NCBI RefSeq assembly: GCF_028693135.1 | Contig: NZ_JAQUVZ010000027.1 | Coordinates: 1-45,703, forward strand | DNA from: Methanosarcina sp. | GTDB taxonomy: Archaea; Halobacteriota; Methanosarcinia; Methanosarcinales; Methanosarcinaceae | Reading direction: 5' to 3' | DNA: 45,703 nt | The notes under the pieces: generated by a model | Seen by the model: only the letters and a program-made list of their open reading frames with translations | The model's database searches: none | Told to the model about the DNA's origin: nothing | Shown here: piece by piece, positions 1 to 8,939 of the stretch | How the letters are laid out: each line of letters begins with the position of its first letter | How positions within the stretch are numbered: position 1 is the stretch's first letter | Translations under genes and position numbers: made by a program

Positions 1-244
1 TTATTTTACAAAAAAACGATGATTTATACAGTTTAAGCGAATACAAAACAGCCAGCGAGGGTTCACTTCATCCCCGACCTAAAGGTCAGGGTATTCGTGA
101 CCCTCTGCGCTCCCATAGTAATAAAAACAAAAACAAAAACAAAAACAAAAACAAAAACAAAAACAAAAATAAAAATAAAAGTTGCGCTGGCGCACCCCGC
201 AGCAAGCTATCGGGGTATTCGACTGATAATAAAAAGTAGTACCT
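1..244. repeat. Intergenic DNA with REP-like hairpins and an AAAAAC hexamer array
   Basis: No gene is visible. Positions 72-91 form a hairpin (CCCCGACCT then AGGTCAGGG) followed by GTATTCG. Positions 195-215 form another (CCCCG ... CGGGG), also followed by GTATTCG. Between them, 121-180 is about ten copies of the hexamer AAAAAC drifting into AAAAAT. Hairpins of this type occur at the ends of IS200/IS605 elements, so these may be terminal remnants; no transposase is present in the window. The link to IS200/IS605 is inference. Confidence 0.45.
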
Positions 245-1432
245 TTAAATTGCTGCTGTCACTGTTTTAAGATCCTGTAAAAATATTTCGATATCCTCTG
301 GAGTATTGTGCGGCATCAGGACTAAACGGAGGGCTCTTGGAGTGCGGGTGATTGAGACATGCCAGCCGAATCTTTCAAGAAGCTGTTCTCTGACAAGGTC
401 AGGGTTCGGGACTTTTAGAGCAACTACATTCATTACAGGTTCTAACAGGGGTTCAAAACCGACTTTTCGAGCTTCTGAAACTAGCTTTGTGGTAAGCTGC
501 ATGCAGTATTGCACGTTTTTTCTATAACCTTCGTGACCAAGATATTTCATGACAGCACACGTAGCGGCAGCTGAAGCTCCGCTTCTGGTCCCTGTAAGTG
601 TAAACTGGGACTTTGTGGTAAGATATGGAGTGCTTACCTTAAGGGATTCCAGGAAAGAAGGGGACCTGAAAAGCAGAGCTCCTGATGGGATTGTGGACAG
701 GCCCATTTTGTGGGGGTCTATAGCAATGGAAGTAACGCCTGGCACTTTGAAATCAAAAAGCTGGGGTTTTTCAAGGAAAGGAATTACGAAACCTCCGAAA
801 GCCGCATCAACATGCAGGAAAAGCTCGTTTTCAAGAGCTATTTCCGAGAGTTCGTCAATAGGATCCACCTGGCCAAACTCAGTATTCCCTGCTATCCCTA
901 CGAGTCCTATGGTATTTGCATTTATAAGACTTTCAACAGAAGCCATGTCCACCCTGAACTCCGAATCAAGTGACGCTCTTCTGACCTGAATACCCATCAT
1001 ATCGGCAACCTTATCAAAGGAAAAATGAGCTGACTCAGGAATTACAATGTTTGGAGTTTCTTTTAAACAATCCGTTCTTGCAGTTACAAGGTTTTTCATT
1101 CCTCTTACAGCCTGAATATTGGATTCGGTACCTCCTGTAGTAAGGTAGCCGCAAACCGAAAATTCGCATGAACCTCCGGAAGGAACATCAATTAAAGGAG
1201 CATGAAGAAGTTCCCCAAGCATCCTGACAACCTCCTGCTCAAGCTTGCAGGCTCCGGCAAAAAGCCCAAGGTCGCCCAGGTTAGCCTCAATAAAGAGCCT
1301 GTGAGCCTCAGCCGCGATCTTATGGGGGTGAGTACACATTGAACTTAAAACCCGATAATAATCCGTATCCTCTGACTTTGCATTTTCCAGGTAGGAAAAT
1401 ATCTCTCTTTCAGAAAGACCCTGCACATTCAT
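245..1432 (-). CDS. mfnA: L-tyrosine/L-aspartate decarboxylase (methanofuran pathway), PLP-dependent
   Basis: MfnA decarboxylates L-tyrosine to tyramine for methanofuran; homologues in some archaea also decarboxylate L-aspartate to beta-alanine for CoA. The 395-residue length is normal for archaeal group II PLP decarboxylases. Visible motifs are TTGGTESN near residue 97 (cofactor phosphate binding), HVDAAFGGF near 208 (the Asp that contacts the pyridine nitrogen) and DPHKMG near 240, where Lys forms the Schiff base. The C-terminal small domain follows. The ATG at 1432 has no Shine-Dalgarno sequence, but an AT-rich TATA-like element (about 1453-1465 on the minus strand) lies about 27 bases upstream, which suggests a leaderless mRNA. 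It is a cytosolic enzyme transcribed away from the origin region and stands alone. The family call is firm; substrate preference cannot be read from sequence. Confidence 0.93.
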   Translation of the reverse strand: MNVQGLSEREIFSYLENAKSEDTDYYRVLSSMCTHPHKIAAEAHRLFIEANLGDLGLFAGACKLEQEVVRMLGELLHAPLIDVPSGGSCEFSVCGYLTTGGTESNIQAVRGMKNLVTARTDCLKETPNIVIPESAHFSFDKVADMMGIQVRRASLDSEFRVDMASVESLINANTIGLVGIAGNTEFGQVDPIDELSEIALENELFLHVDAAFGGFVIPFLEKPQLFDFKVPGVTSIAIDPHKMGLSTIPSGALLFRSPSFLESLKVSTPYLTTKSQFTLTGTRSGASAAATCAVMKYLGHEGYRKNVQYCMQLTTKLVSEARKVGFEPLLEPVMNVVALKVPNPDLVREQLLERFGWHVSITRTPRALRLVLMPHNTPEDIEIFLQDLKTVTAAI

Positions 1433-2022
1433 ACAGGTTAAGTAAAACCAGTTTTATTTAAAAGACTTATGGAATAAACCTTTAAAAATGGATCTCCTTG
1501 ACTTTATAAAAGCCTAAGATTGATTTAATAAGTCAGTAATTCTGGATAGATTTGAATAAAATTTGACCAAAAAAGAATGAAGTTAAAAGAAAATTAAAAT
1601 AGTGAGACAATTTAAAAAATTAAAAAACAAGGAGAAAAGGACTGAAAACAAAAAAGAGATCAGAAAGAGGGAGAAAAAAGAAGGAAAAAAAAGAGCAAGA
1701 AAAAAAAAGAGCAAGAAAAAATTAAAATAAAAGAAAGGCTTTGAAAACCACTCAAAAAATCATTAATGTTCAAGTAAATAAAGGATGATGAACGGGGAGG
1801 AAGAGGAAGGAGAGAAATTAAAGAAGGAAAATTCAGTCGATATAAGGAAGAGGAAGGAGAGAAATTAAAGAAGGAAAATTCAGTCGATATAAAAATCTAT
1901 TTATTCTAATAGTTCTAAAAAAGAGTTGTATATTATTAGTTCTAAAAAAATTTGTATATTATTCGATGATTCTGCATACTTTTTTATATCATTTGACCTT
2001 GAGAATTGTTTTGATTAAGAGG
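1433..2022. repeat. AT-rich intergenic DNA with a 47-bp direct repeat
   Basis: There is no credible gene. The segment from about 1600 to 1730 is A/G-rich low-complexity DNA. A 47-bp unit occurs twice in exact tandem at 1799-1845 and 1846-1892. It is followed by two imperfect copies of a unit beginning with TAGTTCTAAAAAA (about 1908-1965). This stretch separates the mfnA promoter from the ORB-bearing AT-rich segment. Confidence 0.6.
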
Positions 2023-2045
2023 GACCCCTTCATTTCTACTGGAGA
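2023..2045 (-). other. Origin recognition box (ORB), G-string pointing left
   Basis: Read on the minus strand this is TCTCCAGTAGAA followed by ATGAAGGGGTC. It matches the archaeal ORB pattern: a TTCCANTGGAA dyad, then a short spacer, then a run of four Gs. It is the only ORB in this cluster in minus orientation and lies on the left edge of a very AT-rich 230-bp segment. Orc1/Cdc6 is known to bind such boxes; binding here is inferred. Confidence 0.7.
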
Positions 2046-2276
2046 GGAAAAAAGGAAATTGAAAAATAGATTTTGGGAAATAAGTTTATAAAATTCAATT
2101 TAAAATAAAAATTTAATTTTAAACTAAAGATAAAACTGTTTGTGTATTTAAGCTTCTAGATTTTTATGTTTTAATAGTAAAGTATATATACATTTAATTC
2201 TATAACAAAACAACATTATTTTGTTTTCATTACAAAATAAATCTATTTTTTATTTTGTTACCCAAATCCCAAATCC
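2046..2276. other. AT-rich segment between inverted ORBs, candidate duplex-unwinding element
   Basis: This ~230-bp stretch is almost entirely A and T, with long runs such as TTTAAAATAAAAATTTAATT (2098-2117) and TATATACATTTAATT near 2184. A minus-oriented ORB lies on its left and two plus-oriented ORBs on its right. That is the arrangement known from characterised archaeal origins. Its role as the unwinding site is inference. Confidence 0.55.
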
Positions 2277-2300
2277 CTTTCAGTGGAAACCATGGGGTCC
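2277..2300 (+). other. Origin recognition box (ORB)
   Basis: The site reads CTTTCAGTGGAAAC then CATGGGGTCC. It keeps the GTGGAAAC half-dyad and the GGGGT string of the archaeal ORB consensus, with one change in the left half (TTCAG for TCCAG). It is in plus orientation, right of the AT-rich segment. Confidence 0.75.
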
Positions 2301-2314
2301 GGGTGTTATATAAA

Positions 2315-2338
2315 CTTTCCAATGGAAACAAAGGGGTC
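2315..2338 (+). other. Origin recognition box (ORB), best match
   Basis: The site reads CTTTCCAATGGAAAC then AAAGGGGTC. It has an intact TTCCAATGGAA dyad and a GGGGT string at the expected spacing. It is 38 bp from the preceding ORB in the same orientation, close to four helical turns. Confidence 0.8.
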
Positions 2339-2954
2339 TTGTTACTATATACTCCCCTTCAACCCAATATTTCATAGAACCAAGAAAAATACTTCATAAT
2401 AACTCAATCTTGAAACTCAATTGAAACTCAATTGAAACTTTAATTTCAAGACTTCAACGACACTCCAGTTTTTTCAACTTCCTTTTTTCAACTTCCTTTT
2501 TTCAATTTCCTTTTTTCAATTTCCTTTTTAGTTCAGACCTTTACAAGTTTAATTCTCCATATCATATCGTTTTTATCTCCAGCCACATGTCAGCTCTTTC
2601 AGAGTCAAAATAAAATATAAGATATTAAAATGACGGAAATACAAAAATTAAAAGCGACAAAAAAACCATTGGTAAAAATACAAAAGAAATACAAAAAACG
2701 AGAAATACAAACAAGAAATACAAACAAGAAATACAAACAAGAAATACAAACAAGAAATACAAACAAGAAATACAAATAAGACAAGATTAAAATAGAACAA
2801 AATACCCTGAAAAATGCTCCCTCTTTTTCATTTCCTTCCTTTTTTATGCGGAAGGAGGCACCGTCAGGCAAGCTGACGGGGCACTCTTATAGCGTATTAA
2901 TTGAGAAGCGTTTTCCGGGGTTAAAGAAAGTTAATCTCAAATCACCCATTCAGT
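2339..2954. repeat. Repeat-rich intergenic DNA downstream of the symporter gene
   Basis: This stretch contains several tandem arrays: imperfect TTGAAACTCAA units (about 2410-2440), a 14-bp unit CTTCCTTTTTTCAA (2468-2530, about five copies) and a 13-bp unit GAAATACAAACAA (about 2700-2779, six or seven copies). A perfect 7-bp hairpin, CCGTCAG-gcaag-CTGACGG, lies at 2861-2879 and is followed by GGG. It resembles the REP-like ends near position 200. The open minus-strand frame across 2605-2871 is produced by the repeats and is not considered a gene. Confidence 0.6.
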
Positions 2955-4484
2955 TCAGGTTTCAAGAGGTGAAATATCTTCTTTGTGGGTAGTTTTTCCA
3001 TGGAGCTTTAAATGGTTTACGCGGTCGAATTCTTTGAGGATTTCTTCTGCAGGACCTTCCTTATCCAGAATACTGAGGAGGTAGATTGTTATACATGAGA
3101 GGAAGAAACCAGGGACAATTTCATACATGTCAAAAATTCCACCTGAGAGTTGCTTCCAGACGATAACGACGAAGCCACCGACAATCATTCCTCCGAGCGC
3201 TCCATTTCTGGTTGTTTTTCTCCAGAAAAGAGAGAATAAGACAACAGGCCCAAAGGCTGCTCCAAATCCTGCCCAGGCATATGAGACCAGGCCCATAACC
3301 GAGTTATTAGGATCTCTCGCTATTAGATATGCAATTGCTGAAATTGCAATAACTGCAAACCTGCCCATCCAGACTAGCTCTTTTTCTCCTGCATCTCTTT
3401 TTACTATTATCCTGTAGATATCTTCGGTAAAGGCAGAAGCAGCCACAAGGAGCTGGGAATCAGCAGTACTCATAATAGCTGCAAGGATAGCCGCAAGGAG
3501 AATTCCTGCAATAACAGGAGTAAAAGTACTGTTTACCATTACCATAAAGATAGTTTCGCTTCCCGCGTCTCCAAGAAACTCAGGATAGAGGTAAGCTCTT
3601 CCGATAATTCCGCCTGCTACAGCAAAAAACAGGGAGATAATAACCCAGACCATTGCAATAAGTCTTGCCTGTTTTATTTTGTCAGGGGATTCTATGGCCA
3701 TAAAACGGACCAGGATATGTGGCATACCAAAGTATCCCAGGCCCCAGGCCAGGTTTGAGATAAGGGGAATTGAGCCTCCAGAAAGAGCAGTCCAGGGGTT
3801 AAGCAGCTGCGGGTCTATACTCTTAATAAGGCTTACAGTCGAATCATAACCTCCCATTCCCTTTAGGGCTGCAAGGGGCACGAAAACAATGGCGCAGACC
3901 ATTAGCATTCCCTGGAAAAAGTCGGTCCAGCAGACAGCCATGAAACCTCCCAGAAATGTGTAGCTAATAATTACCAGTGCGCCGATAAGAAGAGATTGCT
4001 GATAGGGAATTTCAAAAACAGTATTGAAAAGCTTTCCGCCTGCGACAAGTCCGGAGGAAGTGTAAAGCAGGAAAAAGACCAGAATCAGAATAGATGAGAT
4101 AATTCTCAAAGCGTGGCTTTTGTCTCTGAACCTGTTTTCAAAGTACACAGGAATGGTAATAGAATCTCCTGCAATCTGGGTATATTGGCGCAATTTCTTT
4201 GCAACGAATTTCCAGTTCAGGTATGTTCCAGCAGCCAGACCCACTCCTACCCAGATAGATTCCATTCCTGCAAGATAAGCATATCCGGGTAATCCCATTA
4301 GCAACCAGCCGCTCATATCCGATGCCTGCGAACTCAGCGCAGTAACCCAGCTGTTTAGTTTTCTTCCTCCTAAAATATAATCTGCAAGATTCTCCGTTTT
4401 TCGATAATAGAGAACTCCGATGGCGATCATAAAAAGCAGATATACTGCGAAAACAAGTACAATACTAAAATTATCTGATACCAT
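2955..4484 (-). CDS. putP: Sodium:solute symporter, PutP/proline type
   Basis: This is a 509-residue integral membrane protein of the sodium:solute symporter (SSS) family with roughly 12-13 hydrophobic segments, consistent with the LeuT fold. The N-terminal segment begins with an external MVSDNFS, then a helix and YYRKTENLADYILGGRKL, the loop typical of the family. LSSQASDMSGWLLMGLPGYAY (residues ~50-70) carries the Ser/Asp region that binds Na+ and proline in PutP. The signature around residues 150-190 (GLVAGGKLF, GGFMAVCWTDF) is also PutP-like. It most likely imports proline or glycine betaine-like solutes with Na+. Start at ATG 4484; no strong ribosome site is visible because a 19-bp tandem repeat begins within ~10 bases upstream. 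The gene sits between two ORB clusters. The exact substrate is inferred. Confidence 0.88.
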   Translation of the reverse strand: MVSDNFSIVLVFAVYLLFMIAIGVLYYRKTENLADYILGGRKLNSWVTALSSQASDMSGWLLMGLPGYAYLAGMESIWVGVGLAAGTYLNWKFVAKKLRQYTQIAGDSITIPVYFENRFRDKSHALRIISSILILVFFLLYTSSGLVAGGKLFNTVFEIPYQQSLLIGALVIISYTFLGGFMAVCWTDFFQGMLMVCAIVFVPLAALKGMGGYDSTVSLIKSIDPQLLNPWTALSGGSIPLISNLAWGLGYFGMPHILVRFMAIESPDKIKQARLIAMVWVIISLFFAVAGGIIGRAYLYPEFLGDAGSETIFMVMVNSTFTPVIAGILLAAILAAIMSTADSQLLVAASAFTEDIYRIIVKRDAGEKELVWMGRFAVIAISAIAYLIARDPNNSVMGLVSYAWAGFGAAFGPVVLFSLFWRKTTRNGALGGMIVGGFVVIVWKQLSGGIFDMYEIVPGFFLSCITIYLLSILDKEGPAEEILKEFDRVNHLKLHGKTTHKEDISPLET

Positions 4485-4494
4485 TGTTTAACTC

Positions 4495-4643
4495 CAGTTT
4501 TTTTAGTAAACATCAGTTTTTTTAGTAAACATCAGTTTTTTTAGTAAACATCAGTTTTTTTAGTAAACATCAGTTTTTTTAGTAAACATCAGTTTTTTTA
4601 GTAAACATCAGTTTTTTTTAGTAAACATCAGTTTTTAGTAAAT
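4495..4643. repeat. 19-bp tandem repeat directly upstream of the symporter gene
   Basis: The unit CAGTTTTTTTAGTAAACAT is repeated about eight times with slight T-run length variation. It starts about ten bases before the symporter start codon, so the 5' leader, if any, is made of repeats. Slippage in the T-runs could vary promoter-to-start spacing; that effect is inference. Confidence 0.9.
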
Positions 4644-5391
4644 TTCTTGTAAGCTTCTTATATCTAACAAATATCCTGTGTTTTCACAGGTTCCATTATC
4701 TTACAGGTCTCTGTCCTCATAGCTATAGATAAGCAGTTTTCTAAAGGTAACATTATTTCAGCTAAGATTACTTCAGCTAAGATTACTTTCATCTGTAAAT
4801 TTGCCAGTTACAGTGATTCTATCTGTAGCTATGTTTAGAGGCGTATATTATTTAGAACACAATTTTATTGTATGCTATTTATACTGTTAAAAATAATTCA
4901 TAGCAGTTTTATAATACTATTTTGTTCTTCGAACATTATAAACGGTTCGTTTTATTTCGGCGCATTGGGTAAATTATTGAGAGTGTTACAACTTTCGATT
5001 TATCTCTCTTCAAAATTTCCTTTGTTAGCTTAGTTGATAAGTAAAATTACAGTATAAAATCATTAAATGAACAGTTCTAAAATCTAATAAGCTATTCTAA
5101 TAACAAATTTTTAAAAAACAATCAATTTTGGAAACTATACAATTTAAATAAAATTTATAATTAAATACATAAGCATAGCTAATTTTTTATGTATTTACAC
5201 TCCAGAGATATAGTTACTTTTGATGTATATTCCTTATTTTCTGTCAAACTGTCTTTATTTTTTAGGTAATCATTTTGTTATCACCCATCTTCTTAATATC
5301 AAAACTGTTTTTATTTTTAATATATCCACATTCGTTTCAGTATAGCTGTTTGTTTTCTTGTCATTATTATTTTGTGCTAAAAATTTTTAAT
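4644..5391. other. AT-rich intergenic DNA left of the second ORB cluster
   Basis: No gene is visible. From about 4850 to 5280 the sequence is extremely AT-rich (for example 5090-5170). It lies immediately left of three plus-oriented ORB-like sites. The plus-strand open frame at 5275-5544 runs through ORBs and is not supported as a gene. No minus-oriented ORB was found on its left side. Confidence 0.5.
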
Positions 5392-5415
5392 CATTCACTG
5401 GAAGCAAAGGGGTTC
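5392..5415 (+). other. Origin recognition box (ORB)
   Basis: The site reads CATTCACTGGAAGC then AAAGGGGTTC. The TTCACTGGAA dyad and the GGGGT string are at the consensus spacing. It is in plus orientation, about 0.85 kb upstream of orc1. Confidence 0.7.
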
Positions 5416-5430
5416 AATATTTTCCTATAT

Positions 5431-5452
5431 TTTTCCATTCGAAAAAGGGGAT
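5431..5452 (+). other. Degenerate ORB-like site
   Basis: The site reads TTTTCCATTCGAAA then AAGGGGAT. The dyad is imperfect and the spacer to the GGGG run is shorter than in the other copies. It is listed because it lies between two better boxes in the same orientation. Confidence 0.35.
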
Positions 5453-5555
5453 TTAAAACTGACCTCCAGGGGTGCTGGAAGTATAAATCTTTTATTTTTT
5501 TAAAACTGAATCTGATGATATCGATTTATTCAGGGGAAATTTAAGGGAAATGTCC

Positions 5556-5578
5556 GTTCCATTGGAAATGAAGGGGGC
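5556..5578 (+). other. Origin recognition box (ORB)
   Basis: The site reads GTTCCATTGGAAATG then AAGGGGGC. It has an intact TTCCATTGGAA palindrome and a run of five Gs at the expected distance. It is the rightmost box of the second cluster. Confidence 0.75.
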
Positions 5579-6255
5579 TTAACCATAACTATTAATACCG
5601 TGTACTTCCATTGCATCTACTGCAAATATACCTTAAAATCAAATGTTTATATATAAATATAATCTAAAATTTTGGGAAATGAAAATCCCGATTACAGGTT
5701 ATTACAGGTTTTATCAGGGCTTAAGAGATGCTTTAAACTACGTAACTCCCTCTCCACTTTATCCCCTGCCTGTTGAAAACATAAAAATCAGGCATTAACT
5801 TTAAGAAACATGCATTTATCTATCCATTTCCCTTTGTGAAATTCTTATCCATAAGGTTTGACTTATCTAAATTATACTAAACAACAAATCAGGTTTCCAG
5901 AATTACTGAGATTACTGAGAATCAAGAGTAAAAGACACTTTGAAAATTAACAGTTATACCTTTCCATATATCTTTTCCAAGTCTGGGTGATATACTGTCT
6001 GATAGGGTGATATACTGTCTGATATATTCTGTCTGGATGGTGTTCTGAGTTTCCAATATACTAACTTTAAAATTAAAAAAAGGAAAAAAGTACGTATGAA
6101 CTCATAAAGTGTGCATATGTCAATTAAATTTATTTAATGAGTTATTAACTTTGCATACTCTACCGGTGTATTAACCGTACATATTAATTGTCCATATAAA
6201 CCATCTTAACCCGTTACATCTGGGTATTATAATTTTTATGCGAAGAGGGTTATTC
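5579..6255. promoter_or_regulatory. Upstream region of orc1/cdc6
   Basis: This is AT-rich non-coding DNA between the second ORB cluster and orc1. A 20-bp unit, GGGTGATATACTGTCTGATA, occurs twice near 5985-6023. A TATA-like element (CCATATAAACC, about 6192-6202) lies about 60 bases upstream of the preferred start. No coding sequence is supported. Confidence 0.45.
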
Positions 6256-7500
6256 ATGATAAAGGCTCAATCATTAGACGGCTTATTCGAAAAATTACTT
6301 GACGGAAAGTCAATTTTCAAAAACAAAGAGGTTCTTCGTCCTTCTTATACACCGGATCTGTTATTACACAGGAACGAACAGATAAACAGCCTTGCAACTA
6401 TCCTTGTTTCTGCACTCAGGGGAGAGACCCCCTCCAATGTCCTGATTTACGGGAAAACAGGGACAGGAAAGACTGCAGTGACCAGATATGTAGGAAAAGA
6501 ACTTGAAAGGGTAAGTGAAGAGAAGTCCATTTTTTGTTCTGTTGTTTATATTAACTGTGAGGTAATCGATACTCAGTACAGGCTTCTTGCAAATCTTGCC
6601 AGGCATTTTGAAGAAGAGGTCCCTATGACCGGGTGGCCCACGGACCAGGTCTTCATGAAATTTAAGGAAGCAATCGATGCAAGAGATCAGGTTATTATCA
6701 TCATTCTGGACGAAATTGACAAGCTGATCAAGAAAGGTGATGATGTCCTCTACAACCTTTCAAGAATCAATACCGACCTCAAAAAAGCCAAGGTCAGCAT
6801 GATAGGGGTTTCTAACGACCTTAAATTTACTGAGTTTCTGGATCCCAGAGTCAGAAGTTCCCTGGGTGAAGAAGAACTGATCTTTCCGCCTTATGATGCT
6901 GAGCAGATCAGCGACATCCTGAAGCAAAGGGCAAAAATGGCTTACAACGATGGAGTGCTGGGCGAAATGGTAATCCCTCTCTGTGCAGCCTTTGCAGCTC
7001 AGGAACACGGCGATGCCCGCAGGGCACTTGACCTTCTGCGCGTTTCAGGAGAAATTGCAGAGAGAGAAAACCAGCCCCAGGTTCTTGAAGAGCACGTCAG
7101 GCGTGCGCAGGAAAAGATCGAAGTCGACCGCGTCGTAGAAGTTGTAAGGACCCTCCCCACCCAGTCCAAGCTTGTGCTCTACAGCATCATCATGCTCAGG
7201 AGCCGGGGAAGAGAAGGCAAGAACGTCACAACCGGTGAGATGTATAATGTCTACCGCCAGCTCTGTCATCATATCGACGTGGATATCCTTACCCAGCGCA
7301 GGGTTACCGATCTGATGTCAGAACTTGACATGCTGGGAATAGTGAATGCCGTGGTAGTTAGCAAGGGTCGTTACGGAAGGACAAAAGAAATTTCGTTGAG
7401 CGTTCCTGTGGAAAACACCCGCAAAGTACTTCTTGAAGACTACAGGCTCAAACCTCTTGTAGATTTCAAAGCTTCTGTCTTTAACAAGATGTTTTCATAA
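6256..7500 (+). CDS. cdc6: Orc1/Cdc6 replication initiator, AAA+ ATPase
   Basis: The gene encodes the archaeal initiator that binds ORBs, melts the origin and loads MCM. The preferred start is ATG 6256 (MIKAQSLDGLFEKLL, 414 residues), because GAGG at 6245-6248 sits seven bases upstream; ATG 6238 would add six residues. The AAA+ domain contains Walker A YGKTGTGKTA (near residue 70), Walker B IIILDEIDK (near 155), a sensor 1 region (MIGVSNDLKF) and the arginine-rich DPRVRSSL stretch. The C-terminal third (from ~residue 285) is the winged-helix ORB-binding domain. The length is normal for the family. It lies directly downstream of ORB-bearing AT-rich DNA, which is the standard archaeal origin arrangement. 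The product probably binds these boxes and may regulate its own gene; that autoregulation is inferred. Confidence 0.95.
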   Translation: MIKAQSLDGLFEKLLDGKSIFKNKEVLRPSYTPDLLLHRNEQINSLATILVSALRGETPSNVLIYGKTGTGKTAVTRYVGKELERVSEEKSIFCSVVYINCEVIDTQYRLLANLARHFEEEVPMTGWPTDQVFMKFKEAIDARDQVIIIILDEIDKLIKKGDDVLYNLSRINTDLKKAKVSMIGVSNDLKFTEFLDPRVRSSLGEEELIFPPYDAEQISDILKQRAKMAYNDGVLGEMVIPLCAAFAAQEHGDARRALDLLRVSGEIAERENQPQVLEEHVRRAQEKIEVDRVVEVVRTLPTQSKLVLYSIIMLRSRGREGKNVTTGEMYNVYRQLCHHIDVDILTQRRVTDLMSELDMLGIVNAVVVSKGRYGRTKEISLSVPVENTRKVLLEDYRLKPLVDFKASVFNKMFS

Positions 7501-8102
7501 AGTCCGGATTGTCTTCTTCATCCGGCCTTTCCGGCTTTTCCACACATACTATAAAGCAACCTTAACTTATTCTAAGACAATTTTAACTCATTCTAAAGTA
7601 TTCTAAAGTATTCTAAAGTATTCTAAAGTATTCTAAAGTATTCTAAAGAACTCTGCCCGTTTCAACCTATTCTTAAAATATGTTCGCAAAGACTCTTCCT
7701 TTTGATCTCCTGGTTTTTACGGAAAAGTTTTTTCCCACAATTTTCTTTCAAGAAGTTTTTCCTTCAATCTTTCAGAAAATAGCCTTAGTTTTTCAGGAAA
7801 TAATATATATGATCCTGTGGTTTGACTAGGATCGTATCATAATTAATATGTCAGGTATAGATCTATATTATTCAAGTTCCCATACTATTCAAGTTTCATA
7901 CTATTCAAGTTTCATACTATTCAAGTTTCATACTATTCAAGTTCCATACTATTCAAGTTTCTACCAGAGTTAATGAGCCAAATTTACTAACTTGAGTTTC
8001 TACTGAGATTCTAATTGAGGTTTCTATTGAGGCTTCTACTCAAACTTATAGCTCAGGCTTATAATTCAAATCTAAGGATTCAAGTTTAAAAGGTAATTTT
8101 TG
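7501..8102. repeat. Intergenic tandem repeats between orc1 and the UPF0200 gene
   Basis: A weak GC hairpin followed by TTTT (about 7520-7540) may end the orc1 transcript. A 10-bp unit, TTCTAAAGTA, runs from 7591 to 7648 in about six exact copies. A 16-bp unit, CATACTATTCAAGTTT, runs from about 7866 to 7961 in about six copies and decays into looser GTTTCTACTGAG-like units up to ~8045. No gene is visible. Confidence 0.75.
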
Positions 8103-8690
8103 ATGAAGATAATAGCGTTTGTAGGCATGCCAGCTTCGGGAAAATCCGAAGCTTCCAGGATTGCTGCTGAGATGGGTATTCCTGTTATTATTATGGGTGA
8201 CGTGATCCGGAAGGAAGTACTGAAGCGTGGGCTTGAACCCAACGATTCCAATACCGGAATGGTTGCAACGGACCTTCGCAAGTGTGAGGGCATGGATGCC
8301 GTTTCCAGGCGCTGCATTTCTCAGATTAGGGAAACAGGTTCGGAACTTGTAGTCGTTGATGGTGTTCGCGGGATTGCCGAAGTGGAGTGCTTCAGGCAGG
8401 AATTCGGAAAAGGCTTCATCCTGATTTCCATGTACGCTCCTATTGAGATTCGCTTTTCCAGAGTCCAGAAAAGGGGTAGAAGTGATGATATGAATAGTAT
8501 CGAAGGCCTTCGTCAAAGAGACGAACGAGAACTCAGCTGGGGCATGGGAGAAGCTATAGAAGCCTCTAATGTGGAGATCGAAAATAAATCCACTCTTGAA
8601 GCCTTCAGAAAAGATGTTGTTGAGGTTTTGGGGAACTATTCAGGATCATGCCCGGAAAAAGACCAGGCCCGGAAAAATCTGACAGAATAA
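8103..8690 (+). CDS. UPF0200 family P-loop nucleotide kinase-like protein
   Basis: This 195-residue cytosolic protein begins MKIIAFVGMPASGKSEASRI, which is a clear P-loop (GMPASGKS, residues 8-15) at the extreme N-terminus. DVIRKEV near 38 and the later GVRGIAEVECF and RVQKRGRSDD segments resemble adenylate/dephospho-CoA kinase-type nucleoside monophosphate binding and lid regions. Members of archaeal family UPF0200 have no firmly established substrate, so only NTP-dependent phosphotransfer is suggested. ATG 8103 is preferred over the adjacent TTG 8100; AAGGT at about 8090-8094 serves as the ribosome site. It is followed 250 bases later by the UPF0201 gene on the same strand, so the two may be cotranscribed across a tandem repeat. 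Confidence 0.85.
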   Translation: MKIIAFVGMPASGKSEASRIAAEMGIPVIIMGDVIRKEVLKRGLEPNDSNTGMVATDLRKCEGMDAVSRRCISQIRETGSELVVVDGVRGIAEVECFRQEFGKGFILISMYAPIEIRFSRVQKRGRSDDMNSIEGLRQRDERELSWGMGEAIEASNVEIENKSTLEAFRKDVVEVLGNYSGSCPEKDQARKNLTE

Positions 8691-8818
8691 CATTTCAAGA
8701 ACAAACCCGGAAAATGATGTTTTAAGAACAGATTTGATAGACTAACTTCTCTGAAGACAGCAAGTTATTTCTGTTGAACAGTGTCGAAAAATCAATTCAA
8801 CTGAAAATTTTCCGGAAC

Positions 8819-8920
8819 AATCACATTGAGATCAATCACATTGAGATCAATCACATTGAGATCAATCACATTGAGATCAATCACATTGAGATCAATCACA
8901 TTGAGATCAATCACATTGAG
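8819..8920. repeat. 15-bp tandem repeat between UPF0200 and UPF0201 genes
   Basis: The unit TCACATTGAGATCAA is repeated about seven times with almost no divergence and ends 20 bases before the UPF0201 start codon. Because the unit length is a multiple of three, it leaves an open frame on the minus strand; that frame is an artefact of the repeat. Confidence 0.93.
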
Positions 8921-8939
8921 AGTATAGTGGAGTAGATTT

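Noticed and set aside
2605-2871. Minus-strand 88-residue frame rich in Tyr, Phe, Leu and Val
   Set aside because: It is created by a 13-bp tandem repeat and T-rich DNA; there is no ribosome site or family resemblance.
5275-5544. Plus-strand 89-residue frame
   Set aside because: It runs through an ORB and a degenerate ORB in AT-rich DNA and has no coding character.
8819-8920. Regular 15-bp repeats as a CRISPR array
   Set aside because: The units are head-to-tail with no spacers and no cas genes are present; the same holds for the other arrays.
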